NCBI GenBank assembly: GCA_913061235.1
Contig: CAJXTB010000008.1
Coordinates: 1 to 64,000 of the forward strand
Length of the DNA stretch: 64,000 bases
DNA from: an uncultured Pseudomonadota bacterium
Lineage (GTDB): Bacteria > Myxococcota_A > UBA796 > GCA-2862545
Reading direction: 5' to 3'
The translations under genes and the position numbers were made by a program. Under the pieces are notes generated by a model. It saw only the letters and a list, made by a program, of their open reading frames with translations. It searched no databases and was not told where the DNA came from. Numbering within the stretch: position 1 is the stretch's first letter; every line of letters begins with the position of its first letter. Positions 15,504-25,374 of the stretch are shown in pieces.

Positions 15504-18500
15504 ATGTCCTACGCCAAGTCCCTTCTCGCGTGTACCGTATCCCAACTCATCTTGATTGCTGCAGCTTCTGCCCAATCAACGGGGTCCTACAACAACATCT
15601 CGGTGGTCGGAGATGGCGTCACACCGACGTCTTCGCAGCTGTTCACCGCACAACGCCAGCAACTACAGGTTGCGACAGGCGCAGCGACGGTCGGGGATAG
15701 TGGCCAAGTCAGCTACACACTGCCCGTTGAGCTGCCTCCAGCCTTGCACATGCCCGAGTTTTCGGTCGGCTATAGCGGAGGCGGCAGCCTCGCTTCCTTG
15801 GTCGCGCCGGGATGGTCCATCAACGGAGGCATGAGCATCCAACGGATGACCGGCCGTGAATTGACCTCGTGGCCCGAAGCGATACCGGGCCCCGGCGGAA
15901 GCACGCCGGTCCTGACAGAGATGTACCGCGTCACGGGTGGCGGCCTGAACGGCATTTTCGCACGCCGAAATGGCGTCAAAGAGTACATCGCCGGCGACGA
16001 CAAAACGCCAGAGTACACTCACCACTCCGATGATAGTTGGAGCGTCATTATCGACGGCGTTGAGACGCTCCTCCAGCCACATCGCAGCGACGTCGTCGGC
16101 GCCTCCGCAGCAGACGCCTGGCACACAGTCAGGAGCATGGATGCTAGCGGAAACACCGTCGACTACGCATGGCAAGGCATCGCCCTACAGCGGGTCGAAT
16201 ATGGCGGAACGGCAATAGATCTAAAGAACGGGACCGTTGAGCCCCACATCGTCGGGGTGTGGCTCGACTACGACTTTATAGACCCCAACTTGCCCGTTCC
16301 CCGTCGCCTCCACAATGGCAACGTCGACGAGTTCGACCGCATACTCACAGGGGTTCGAGTTCGTTCTCGGTATGCCGGACATCAACAGGTTGGCAGTTGG
16401 ACGACAGAACGCGAAACAGTACTTGAGCAAGACACAATCGATGGTGTGGCACGAGTGACTGGCATTCGGGCGATTGCAGGTCAGCAGCAAGACATTGCAA
16501 GGCTAGACTACGCAGATCTGCCCGATGCCGATGGCTACACGGAACCGAACGTCCTCTACTTGCCAGATTCAAGTTCGGCCGTCTTCGCTCCGATACCCCT
16601 AACGACGTTCACCAATACACGGCACTGGCCCGCCCGCGCACTCACAGATGCCGAGGCGGAACACATCTTCACGTCCTACAGCGAGGACCAAACCACATTT
16701 GGTGATGCAACGGGTGACGGCCTCCCCGACCAATGGTCCACCGAAGCATCAATTCACGGCCCACTCTTTCGTCCGTTCTTGTGGTCAATGCACCCTGTCA
16801 ATTGGACGGACCCCGATGACCTGGGCGGGCTGTGGGCACCAGATACCGCAGGCTTACTAGGAATTCCGCGTGAGCCATTCGCAAGCGACCCCGAACGCTG
16901 GAACGACACTAGTCAATCCCCTAATGACGGCGGGGCCCCCAGCGCTCATGGGGCCACACGCACCTACAGCGTCCGCTGCACTCAAGACGACGTCTACAGC
17001 CTGGGCGCCCGTGTTTCCATCGACATTGATGGAGACGGCCTTGTTGACAGTGTTGAATCACTCTCTGCTATTCCAGAACAATGGGATGGGGTCTACAACA
17101 CCAACACCTGCGAGCCCCTCGTTGGACTGATCAGCGCCACAACTGCCGACTGGGAAATCCGGTACGGCACCCGGTCCGGATTCAGCACTCCGGAGATCAT
17201 TTCAGCTCCGGTGGCATTTCCACAGATAGGCATTGGCAAAGTAACATCGACCGTAACCCCTCCCATTTCTACCCATATGCCGGAGGCTCGCTGGCGAAGC
17301 GGCCAGCGCGTACAGATGATGGACATTGACGGTGACGGCTGGAAGGACATCGTCGAGTTCTCCGACGACATTCACCTCGAACGACGATGGCTCGAGTTGC
17401 CCACACCTGGCGGAAGCGAGAGCACCACAGTTCGCTACCACTCCGGAAAACGAGAAGGCGGATGGGGCAGTGCCCAGCAGCTCATGACCAACGTCGGTTC
17501 GTCAGGTCTTCCGGCGCTGCAGAACCGTCTGATCGGTCCAATCCTCACTTTAGAGGAACTCAACCACGCTGAACTGGACGACGACGGGGTCGACCTAACC
17601 CGCGCGGTCGCTCAGCCCGTAAGCTCGACCATTGTTCGGCAATTCATCGACCTCAATGGAGATGGACTTCTCGACTACGTGGACGCAAGCGAGTCAGCGG
17701 TTCCGGGGGAATCCCAAAACGATTGGTTGGTCTGGTTCGGCACGGGTGCCCGCGACACGTTTGGCGGTTCTACAAACGACGTTGCATTCTTGCCTGCTGT
17801 CCATTGGCGCATTCCCACCACGGTTTACGACGGACAGGCGGAACTCGCCATAATCGAACCTTCCATCTACCAAGGACGGGCCTCCTACCAGACGCTCTCC
17901 GCCCCAGGTGCAGGCATCGCTCGAACGGACGAAGGCCGCCCTGGAATCACGAGCCTGGCCGTTGGAGCCAGCGCTGATAGCATTGTATTCGACCCTCCGG
18001 CCGTTGAAGGATGGATGAATGGCGAGCCGCTCTCACCTGAGGGACTTTGGGACACAGGAAGTCCCAGCGGCAGTATTGGCGGCGGGTCAGCTCTACCGAC
18101 CAGTATGGACGACGAAGAGGACGAGCATGGCTACGCGACCGGCAACTGTTTCGGCTACGACATCGATACCTTCCCTATGGCGCCAGTAAACGCTGCCGGG
18201 ATGATAGGGGCCACCGGTTTCGTCAACCACTTCGACGGCATTCGGTCGGCCACTCCACAGAACGTAGACATCAATTCACTGGGCATAGGTGGACGTATTC
18301 GCGGCGGCGGCCCTGGCGTGCCGGCGATTCAGCTCTCGGGCCTTATCGACGTCAACGGTGACGGTTTACCCGACCTCGTGGACGCAGCCAGAGGACGCTG
18401 GTGGCGAAACAATGGTGCCGGGTTTGAGAACGACCCAACCACTCAGGACGGATTCCTGACGCCTGAAGTTCTGGATGAGGGCCTCAATCAGGCCTACACG

Positions 18501-21500
18501 GATACGGTGAGCGGTGCATACGTCGAGCGCCTCGGCTCTGTGGAAGATGACCAATTCACAGTCACGCCAACGAACAGTACGTCCAAACGGTACACAACCG
18601 TCATGGTTTTGGACTTGGACCAAGACGGGTCACTCGACCGCATCGAACTTCCACATGGAGGCTATCTGACCTCCAGCGGGATTTTGTACGGCCCAGCCGC
18701 ACAGAGTGCGGAAGGCGAACGCGCCAGGCCTGGCGCCCTTGTGAGCGTGGTCACCGCTCCAGGCATGCAACAGGATTTTGCGTACACTCCCAGCACTCGA
18801 CTCCACCCCAGCGGCTTCGACGAATCCGGCTCTGGATGGTCCGAGCACACCCAATCACAACACCGCATGGTTGTGGACGCCGTCGAGATCACCGACCTGA
18901 CTACGGACATGGCCGCTCGCACCACGTATGAATGGTCAGAGGGGTACTGCGTTCCTGGCGATTGTCGCGGTTTCGCCAGAGTGACCACCATGCACGCCGA
19001 ACATGATGCCGACCTGCATGGCGCAGGATTGTTCCAAGACATGTCGAAGTCTAAAGTGACTCGCGCACTCACTCGATACGGAAACTACACGCTTACAGAA
19101 GAGCTATTTACATCGCGAGATGAGCCAACGGTGGCTCCAGGAGCTCCCGCCAGCCAACTCGAGTCTGAAGCTCTATACACCACAAGCTACCTTCCCACTC
19201 TCTCGCCAGGTGCGGAGCTTTATCCTGTAGTTCAGACCATCGCTGCAACCGGACAAAATGGTGTCGATGTTCCCCGTGTACACCTGACCACAGGCACCGA
19301 AGGCAACGACCAATTCGAGCAATACACTCGAACAACGGGCACGTCTTACGAGTACGATGAAGGCCGTCTCGTCCAAGCCACTCACCGGGCACTCAGCGCG
19401 GCCAATGGTCAGACGCAAGTCCCAAGCGACTTCATCGCAGGCTGCCAAGGAGGACAGGCATCTGGCTGCTCAAAACATACCGATGATGTTCGAACGGAAG
19501 TCGAGTGGACCAGCGACAACGAGACAATCTGGCGCCCGTGCCGAGTAACAACGTCCCATCGCGACCCTCTCACCTGGGAATGGATTCGTTCGGAACTCGC
19601 CGAGTATGCCTACGATGATGGTCTTGTCTGCGACCCCCTCACCCAAGGCCTCATGACCCAGTCGGTGGTCCGCGTGAAGGAGGGTTCCAGCGGCCACGAC
19701 TTGGTGTGGCGATTCAAGCGCAACAACCGAGGCGCAATCACCCAACTCACTGGTCCACCGGACGACACCCGTCAATACGACTTTACGTTGACCTTCGGGG
19801 ATGCTCTACGGCTCTCGGTGCAAGACCCCATCGCTCTACCAGGCTCCTCCCTCCCCCGCGGTGAGACGTTCACAACGTACGACGCGATGGGCCGAGCCGT
19901 TCAAACAGTCGACCCCAATGGAGTGATTGAGCGGTCAGAACTGGATGGATTTGGACGCGTTGTTTCTACCTTCCTCACCCCAGCAGGCGGTAATGAACAC
20001 CACATCTCATTTACCCACTACGATGATGCGTTGTTTGGCGACGCATGGTCGTCTACGGCCACTTTCGAGTACTCGGCTCCCGGCGTCTACGCAGGCGTTC
20101 ACGGCACCCGAACGCTGTACAGCGGAGGCGGCGAAGCGATTCAGCAATGGTCACCCAGTCCATTCACCGCAATCACCGACCCATCCGCCCCTGACTTTCA
20201 AGGCGGCTACTATGTTACGGACACCGTGCGCAACGTGGCTGGAACTGTCGTACGGACTAGTCGGCCCAAGCGCCATGGCGAGTTGAGCTTCGATGCATTC
20301 CGAGACCTCCGTCAGCACACATCCTACGCATCCTGTGGTGCCACGGACGCTTTCGGTCGGACACGTCAGGCATTCACCGAATGCACAGCGACTGAGAGCG
20401 AGCTCAAAGGCGAGGAAAGCGTCACCACAACGCTTCTTGGACCCGGACTAGCCTCAATTCTAGACGGATCGGGAATCGACTACGTCAAGCAGACCTACTC
20501 CGACACACGTGGCCGGCTCGTGAGCGTGTTCGAGGGAGAAAAGGGCTCCCTCCTTCGTACAGGCACCTACGGCTATGATGGCAATGGCCGCATTCTCAGC
20601 TTCCTCGACGGGGAGGACAACCGTTACGGATACGTTCTCGACGGTGCTGGACGGCCCAACGAGGTGTACCGAACGCCGAATGGAGGTAGCGAACAGCTCT
20701 GGTACAGCTTCGCCTGGTACGGTCCTGAGCCTGAGGCCATGTGGGAAGGCGCGGCAGAAGGACAACCTTCCAGCCAATGGTGGTACGACGGACTAGGCCG
20801 AACAGTCGCCAAGCGAATCACAGGTCCCAATGGTTCACCCGACCAGATGTACGAATGGAACTGGGATGAGGAGTGGTATGGTGCCCGTTCGTCGACTCAA
20901 GACCCTTGGGGAACAACCTACTATGAGTACTCGCCAGGTGCGTACGGAACCATCGGCCAACCGACCCGAACCGAACGAGTTTGGGCCGACCAATTCGGAG
21001 CCCTCAAACACTCTGCAACGTACGACCTCATGGGTCGAACCGTCTCGGAAGAGCATCCGGATGGCAGTACCGTTCAGACAACCATCGACTCGCAAACAGG
21101 GCTTCCCGAACGCCAACGCGTAGACTGGGGCGAAGGTGTTGAGTACGTCTTCCCTGAATATGAGGCGCAATGGGGCCAACCCGCAGGATGGAGCAGCGGG
21201 TCCGACGCCGCAATGCATCTGCTGTACGACCGGCCAGGCCGCATTCGTGGCTACAGCATGGACCTCAACTACACCGGAGGAACCGCAGACTACACGTACC
21301 GGGCAGACGGACTGCTGAAGGAAAAGGTCTTCGGTTGGGCCGGCGATGAGCGCTACAGCCAGGCCTATGATTACGACTTCCTCAAGCGCGTCAGCAGCAC
21401 GTACCTTCGGGAAAAGGGCAACTCCAGCGTCAGTCGTCAGGAACACTTTTCCTATGACCTGCTCGGGAACTTCACTGAAACCAACGTAGATGGCACCATC

Positions 21501-23867
21501 ATCACCTGGGACTCAGACGCGCCATTCAGCCAGCCCGAGTACACCCTTGGCCATGGCGATGTCATCGATTCCATCATGACCTGGGACACGCAAGGAAGGC
21601 TTGCGTCACGATCCCATGGCAAGTCTGCCAGCAAATACTACTACGACGGTGCAGGCCGTCTACAAAGCATTGAGGGGGATGTAGGCGAGACCATCTACGG
21701 CTACGACGTAGACGACAACCTCATCTATGAAGAGCGCAAGAACGGTCGGATTTGGCGGTTCGGAACGTACAGATACGAAGAATCCGAGAAGATGATTATC
21801 GTCAAACCCGTTCCTCAGATTGCCATTGAGCGCCAGGGTGGTGCCACACAAGAGCGTTGGGTCTTCCTAGAGCCCGATGGGCATGCCCTGCAGACAGTCG
21901 CGGGGGTTGGCCAACAGCCTGGGCAAGAGCTGAGCTACCAGATTCTGGGGGCTTATGGCCGGACGTTGGCGCAGGAAGGCAAGCCCATGCCTATCGATGG
22001 GTTCCATGGGGCTGATGCCGATACGTCGAATGGCGTAGTGCCGTTTGGGGTGAGGCATACGTTGAAGGATGTCGGGGTGTGGCTGCAGCCGGAGCCGTTG
22101 TTGTATCTTGGGATTAGCAATACTGATACGTGGATTCCTCGGTCAAGCACTGGCGTTTATGCCAGGGGGAATCCGGTATCCTCTAGCGACACTAGCGGAT
22201 TTACACCGATTATCACCATGCCTTGGGTGAGCCCGGAGACCGTAGGTATCCAAGCTGGATTCCTATCAAATGGGTCAATTGAAATTCTTGAAGCCCCCAT
22301 CGGGCTAGTGAACGCTGCAGCACACCCAGTTCAAACCTTTACAAGGTTCGACCATTCAGAAATTGACCCAATTGCATCGTCAGTGATGGAGGGGGTACGC
22401 TTAGTAGACGATATCCACTCCTCTCAACAGCAGCATGGATCGCAATCACTACAAGGGAGATTCATGACGGGTTGGCATGTGGGTCGAGCGGTCAATCATG
22501 TATTCGTTAGAGCGGCCCAATATGGAACAGGGGTAATGGGCGCAGTGGGGAAATTTGCTGGCTCGTGTTTCGTAGAGGAGACACAAGTACCAACACCTCG
22601 CGATTCAGTACCTATTGCATCTCTACGTGTAGCGGACCTCGTTATCGCCGCCGCCTCCACGGATGTGGGTGAGCAACCCTGGGTCGAGGTGGAGGACGCG
22701 CAGGTTGAGCGACAGGCCGCGTGGGCTCCGCGTGGAGTGTTCGAGCGGGTGACGCGCTGGGCGAGGGCCGCGGCCATCCCAATCGCCGTGATGTCGACGA
22801 GAGAGGCGCCGGCTGCCATCGCGCCAGACGCGGTGGTGGAGGTCTACGACGCACGGACGGGAGCTTGGTCCGAGGGGGTCGGCGGTTCGGTCGAGGCTGG
22901 AGCCACCGGCATGGACGAGGGGCGGGTGCTTCGGGTGACCTCGGAGGGCGTCCACATCCGCGGAGCGGCTACCAGCGGCGAGCTCGCTGAGGCCGATGCC
23001 ACCTGGGTCGCGGAGGCGGCGCACGGGGTTCCTGCCGCCGATGACTGGGTCCTCGTGCTCGGGGATGCCGGTGACGCCGGCCACTGGCGCCTCTCCGAGG
23101 TGGACGTGGGCTACCGGTTCGCCTTCCAGGGCCGGGTGTTCGACACCGCCGACGCCGATGGTGACGGGCGCTTGGAGGTGCGGTGGTCGGGTGACGTACT
23201 CGGGAAGGTGGTGAACACCTTCGTGCGCATGGCCCCCGAGGTCATCGACGCCGAGATTGCGTACGCCGATGGCGAGACCGACACACTGACCGGCACGCCG
23301 AACCATCCGTTCTGGGTACCTGCGGTGCGGGACTACGTGCCGCTCGGCGAGCTGGAGGTCGGAACTGTCCTGCATGTGCAGGGTGGGGGCGAGGCCATCC
23401 TTGTCAGCAAGACCTGGCGTCAGGGCGAGTTCGAGGTCTTCGACTTCGAGGTGGAGGGGCTGCACAACTTCTACGTGCGTGGCTCGGGTAGTGATGCGGC
23501 CGGGGTGCTGGTCCACAACTCGACGGGTCGGGTCAACCTCGCCAGCCCGTCCAGGACCAGACACATTCTCGATGGCGACGCCACCGGTGGAGGTCACGGC
23601 CCAGGGCGCGGCATCTCCGACAAGTCCGAGTTCCCTTCAAGGTGGTCGGACGCGGACGTGATGGAGCACATCTCGGATGTGGTCACCGACCCGGCTGCCA
23701 GGCACACCCAGTTGACGGGCCGCCCAGGGGCCACAACTACAAGGGCGGGCGACCCCGTCAGGTACGCGACAGAGGGAACTCGTGATGGCGTCGACATTCG
23801 AGTGATCTCCGATTCGACCGGGGAAATCATTACTGGCTACCCGACGAACGTTCCGAGGAACCCATGA
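15504..23867 (+). CDS. Secreted SpvB/RHS polymorphic toxin with Hint domain and EndoU RNase tip
   Basis: This is a 2787-residue protein. Start ATG 15504 has GGAGG upstream and gives a clean signal peptide ending ASA-Q. Domains in order: an SpvB-like N-terminus (YTLPVELPP, SVGYSGGGSLASLVAPGW); at least five VCBS/FG-GAP calcium-type repeats of the D-x-N/D-GDG-x-x-D kind (near 17020, 17320, 17650, 18350 and 18615); RHS/YD repeats from about 19,300; and a core end YARGNPVSSSDTSG. A Hint autoprocessing domain runs from Cys2355 to VHN2672, with NHPFW at 2600-2604. The last 115 residues match bacterial EndoU (His2687 in RHILDGD, His2698 in GGGHGPG, Lys2707, FPSRWSD), an RNase that usually cuts tRNA. 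The cocoon presumably carries the RNase out and Hint releases it. Confidence 0.9.
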   Translation: MSYAKSLLACTVSQLILIAAASAQSTGSYNNISVVGDGVTPTSSQLFTAQRQQLQVATGAATVGDSGQVSYTLPVELPPALHMPEFSVGYSGGGSLASLVAPGWSINGGMSIQRMTGRELTSWPEAIPGPGGSTPVLTEMYRVTGGGLNGIFARRNGVKEYIAGDDKTPEYTHHSDDSWSVIIDGVETLLQPHRSDVVGASAADAWHTVRSMDASGNTVDYAWQGIALQRVEYGGTAIDLKNGTVEPHIVGVWLDYDFIDPNLPVPRRLHNGNVDEFDRILTGVRVRSRYAGHQQVGSWTTERETVLEQDTIDGVARVTGIRAIAGQQQDIARLDYADLPDADGYTEPNVLYLPDSSSAVFAPIPLTTFTNTRHWPARALTDAEAEHIFTSYSEDQTTFGDATGDGLPDQWSTEASIHGPLFRPFLWSMHPVNWTDPDDLGGLWAPDTAGLLGIPREPFASDPERWNDTSQSPNDGGAPSAHGATRTYSVRCTQDDVYSLGARVSIDIDGDGLVDSVESLSAIPEQWDGVYNTNTCEPLVGLISATTADWEIRYGTRSGFSTPEIISAPVAFPQIGIGKVTSTVTPPISTHMPEARWRSGQRVQMMDIDGDGWKDIVEFSDDIHLERRWLELPTPGGSESTTVRYHSGKREGGWGSAQQLMTNVGSSGLPALQNRLIGPILTLEELNHAELDDDGVDLTRAVAQPVSSTIVRQFIDLNGDGLLDYVDASESAVPGESQNDWLVWFGTGARDTFGGSTNDVAFLPAVHWRIPTTVYDGQAELAIIEPSIYQGRASYQTLSAPGAGIARTDEGRPGITSLAVGASADSIVFDPPAVEGWMNGEPLSPEGLWDTGSPSGSIGGGSALPTSMDDEEDEHGYATGNCFGYDIDTFPMAPVNAAGMIGATGFVNHFDGIRSATPQNVDINSLGIGGRIRGGGPGVPAIQLSGLIDVNGDGLPDLVDAARGRWWRNNGAGFENDPTTQDGFLTPEVLDEGLNQAYTDTVSGAYVERLGSVEDDQFTVTPTNSTSKRYTTVMVLDLDQDGSLDRIELPHGGYLTSSGILYGPAAQSAEGERARPGALVSVVTAPGMQQDFAYTPSTRLHPSGFDESGSGWSEHTQSQHRMVVDAVEITDLTTDMAARTTYEWSEGYCVPGDCRGFARVTTMHAEHDADLHGAGLFQDMSKSKVTRALTRYGNYTLTEELFTSRDEPTVAPGAPASQLESEALYTTSYLPTLSPGAELYPVVQTIAATGQNGVDVPRVHLTTGTEGNDQFEQYTRTTGTSYEYDEGRLVQATHRALSAANGQTQVPSDFIAGCQGGQASGCSKHTDDVRTEVEWTSDNETIWRPCRVTTSHRDPLTWEWIRSELAEYAYDDGLVCDPLTQGLMTQSVVRVKEGSSGHDLVWRFKRNNRGAITQLTGPPDDTRQYDFTLTFGDALRLSVQDPIALPGSSLPRGETFTTYDAMGRAVQTVDPNGVIERSELDGFGRVVSTFLTPAGGNEHHISFTHYDDALFGDAWSSTATFEYSAPGVYAGVHGTRTLYSGGGEAIQQWSPSPFTAITDPSAPDFQGGYYVTDTVRNVAGTVVRTSRPKRHGELSFDAFRDLRQHTSYASCGATDAFGRTRQAFTECTATESELKGEESVTTTLLGPGLASILDGSGIDYVKQTYSDTRGRLVSVFEGEKGSLLRTGTYGYDGNGRILSFLDGEDNRYGYVLDGAGRPNEVYRTPNGGSEQLWYSFAWYGPEPEAMWEGAAEGQPSSQWWYDGLGRTVAKRITGPNGSPDQMYEWNWDEEWYGARSSTQDPWGTTYYEYSPGAYGTIGQPTRTERVWADQFGALKHSATYDLMGRTVSEEHPDGSTVQTTIDSQTGLPERQRVDWGEGVEYVFPEYEAQWGQPAGWSSGSDAAMHLLYDRPGRIRGYSMDLNYTGGTADYTYRADGLLKEKVFGWAGDERYSQAYDYDFLKRVSSTYLREKGNSSVSRQEHFSYDLLGNFTETNVDGTIITWDSDAPFSQPEYTLGHGDVIDSIMTWDTQGRLASRSHGKSASKYYYDGAGRLQSIEGDVGETIYGYDVDDNLIYEERKNGRIWRFGTYRYEESEKMIIVKPVPQIAIERQGGATQERWVFLEPDGHALQTVAGVGQQPGQELSYQILGAYGRTLAQEGKPMPIDGFHGADADTSNGVVPFGVRHTLKDVGVWLQPEPLLYLGISNTDTWIPRSSTGVYARGNPVSSSDTSGFTPIITMPWVSPETVGIQAGFLSNGSIEILEAPIGLVNAAAHPVQTFTRFDHSEIDPIASSVMEGVRLVDDIHSSQQQHGSQSLQGRFMTGWHVGRAVNHVFVRAAQYGTGVMGAVGKFAGSCFVEETQVPTPRDSVPIASLRVADLVIAAASTDVGEQPWVEVEDAQVERQAAWAPRGVFERVTRWARAAAIPIAVMSTREAPAAIAPDAVVEVYDARTGAWSEGVGGSVEAGATGMDEGRVLRVTSEGVHIRGAATSGELAEADATWVAEAAHGVPAADDWVLVLGDAGDAGHWRLSEVDVGYRFAFQGRVFDTADADGDGRLEVRWSGDVLGKVVNTFVRMAPEVIDAEIAYADGETDTLTGTPNHPFWVPAVRDYVPLGELEVGTVLHVQGGGEAILVSKTWRQGEFEVFDFEVEGLHNFYVRGSGSDAAGVLVHNSTGRVNLASPSRTRHILDGDATGGGHGPGRGISDKSEFPSRWSDADVMEHISDVVTDPAARHTQLTGRPGATTTRAGDPVRYATEGTRDGVDIRVISDSTGEIITGYPTNVPRNP
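22648..23523 (+). repeat. Hint-domain repeat, copy 1
   Basis: This 876-base block encodes most of the Hint domain of the RHS protein and is repeated at 28744-29616. It starts sharply at CCGCCGCCTCCACGGATGT and ends at CACAACTCGA, the codons of the VHN cleavage site. The two copies are near identical in the last 220 bases and more diverged before. GC rises abruptly at its left edge. It is a natural site for recombination that swaps toxin tips. Confidence 0.8.
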
Positions 23868-24100
23868 CCGATATTCGCGCGCTTATGGCCCGGCTACCCT
23901 ACGGCCGGGGCGACGAACTCCGCCTAATGATGGAGAACGGCGAACAGTCGTTGGCCGTTCACATGGTCATCGAGAACTTGTACGAGTTCGAGTTGTCAGT
24001 CTCCGAGGCCGAGGTTGCGCTCCTTCGGAAGTTGGCTGCTAGGTGGGGCCTCGATGGGCGAGCCTTGGGGTGGCTGGACGAGATGTCGGAGGATTCCTGA
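23864..24100 (+). CDS. Probable immunity protein for the EndoU toxin
   Basis: This 78-residue acidic helical protein starts at ATG 23864, overlapping the toxin stop (ATGA), so it is translationally coupled to the RHS gene. It has no signal peptide and so would act in the cytosol, as expected for immunity to self-delivered RNase. Its centre (MVIENLYEFELSVSEAEVALL) resembles small helical immunity proteins of the MafI type, but I am not certain of the family. Its stop is within a few bases of the likely left edge of the inserted element, and its last 105 bases are overlapped antisense by the integrase frame. Confidence 0.7.
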   Translation: MTDIRALMARLPYGRGDELRLMMENGEQSLAVHMVIENLYEFELSVSEAEVALLRKLAARWGLDGRALGWLDEMSEDS

Positions 24101-25174
24101 CCTCGGAACCCTCCCCACCACCTCCACCAAGTCGTAGGCCACCAAGGGGTCGATGTACCGCCCCCGGCTGCCCGAGATCACGTGCCCTTGCAGGTGGTCG
24201 ACGGCGTCGGGGGCTGCCCCGGCTCGCAGCAGGCCGGACTTGAACCCCTTGCGGAAGGCGTGGTGTGGCGCCCCCTTCCACGCTCTCTCCGGGACACCCC
24301 CATCCCGCCACGCTCGTGCCACCTCTCGCGGCCGGGGCTGCCGGGTCCGGTCGCCCGACCCAGGCGGCGACGGGATCACGTAGGCGCCCACCCTCGGCCA
24401 CGCCGCGAGCGCTTCGATCAGATGAGCGCTCACCGGGATGATCCGCCCACGCTTGTTCTTCGTGATCCCCGGCTCGATGGTGAGCAGCCGGCGCTCCACG
24501 TCGAGGTCGCTCCACCGCAACATCATGGTCTCGCCGACGCGCAGCCCGGTGAAGCGCAGAAACGTCAACAAGCACGCTATCCACGGCGTCCCCGTCGCCG
24601 CGATGCAGGCGTCCATCTCGCCCCAGGTGGGCGCCGTCGCCGGCTTCGGCGGCTCCCGCGTCATCTCGATGCGCCGCGGCCTCGGCACCCGTCCTGGCCA
24701 ACGGTCGCTCTCCTCGGCCCAGCGCCACATCAGCTGGATGAACTCGACCACCTTGCGGGCGGTGTCCTTGCTCCGAGGCCGACCGATGTGGCTCGTCTCG
24801 GGGCGCATCAGCCACACGTAGACGTCTTCCAGCAACGGCCGCGTGAGTAGCGTCGCCGGAAGCGCTCCGGCCGGCCGCTTCGAGCGCAAGAAGCGGACGA
24901 ACAGGCCGAGGTTCTCGGTGTAGCGGCGGACGGTCGTGCCGCGGAGGCGGTGGCGCCGGTGCTCCAGGTACTTGGCGATCATCTCCTCGATGTCGGGCAC
25001 GTCGCGGAACGCCTCGGGGACCCAGGGCCGGCCGGCGGCGACGCAGGCTTCCACCTCGACCTTGAAGAGATTGGCGTGCTTTCGGGTCGGGAAGGTCCGG
25101 CCTCTCTCCCGGCCATCGGGGGCGCTCCACCTCACTTGGAAGCGGCCGGACGGCCGGCGGGTGACGTAGGCCAT
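23996..25174 (-). CDS. Tyrosine recombinase (integrase)
   Basis: This 392-residue protein starts at ATG 25174, sharing a base with the stop of the ribbon-helix-helix gene. An N-terminal arm-binding part (MAYVTRRPSGRFQVRW) and a SAM-like core-binding domain precede the catalytic domain. Motifs seen are TGLRVGE (first Arg), HHAFRKGF (H-x-x-R), LQGHVISGS and the nucleophile Tyr in RGRYIDP. The last 30 or so residues run through the predicted element edge and lie antisense to the immunity gene, so the native C-terminus is probably shorter in the free element. It should integrate and excise the 4.4 kb element. Confidence 0.85.
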   Translation of the reverse strand: MAYVTRRPSGRFQVRWSAPDGRERGRTFPTRKHANLFKVEVEACVAAGRPWVPEAFRDVPDIEEMIAKYLEHRRHRLRGTTVRRYTENLGLFVRFLRSKRPAGALPATLLTRPLLEDVYVWLMRPETSHIGRPRSKDTARKVVEFIQLMWRWAEESDRWPGRVPRPRRIEMTREPPKPATAPTWGEMDACIAATGTPWIACLLTFLRFTGLRVGETMMLRWSDLDVERRLLTIEPGITKNKRGRIIPVSAHLIEALAAWPRVGAYVIPSPPGSGDRTRQPRPREVARAWRDGGVPERAWKGAPHHAFRKGFKSGLLRAGAAPDAVDHLQGHVISGSRGRYIDPLVAYDLVEVVGRVPRSGILRHLVQPPQGSPIEAPPSSQLPKERNLGLGD

Positions 25175-25374
25175 CAGTCCGCCAGGCCGTCGAGTCTCGG
25201 AGCGCGGGTCGACCCGTCGCGAAGCCCTGCTTCCAGGAGGATGGTGAGGAGGTCGGTCCTCGTGACCTTCATTCCCGGAAGGGCAGCCCTCCACTCCTGC
25301 ACCCGGGCGTCGATTCGCTCGACGAGCTTGGCGGGGAGACGGGCTCCAACGTGGACCTTCGGTCGGCGGCTCAT
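25174..25374 (-). CDS. Ribbon-helix-helix DNA-binding protein
   Basis: This 66-residue protein lies between the serine recombinase (ATGA overlap at 25371-25374) and the integrase (TGATG overlap at 25172-25176). KVHVGARLPAKLVERIDARV and a following helix ending LLTILLEAGLRDG fit the RHH fold of plasmid and phage repressors. It may act as the element's excisionase or operon repressor. The 19-base palindrome upstream of this operon at 26123 is a candidate operator. Confidence 0.7.
   Translation of the reverse strand: MSRRPKVHVGARLPAKLVERIDARVQEWRAALPGMKVTRTDLLTILLEAGLRDGSTRAPRLDGLAD

Noticed and set aside
22623..23597. 324-codon minus-strand frame over the Hint domain
   Set aside because: Antisense of a clearly coding, GC-rich region; caused by codon bias at third positions.
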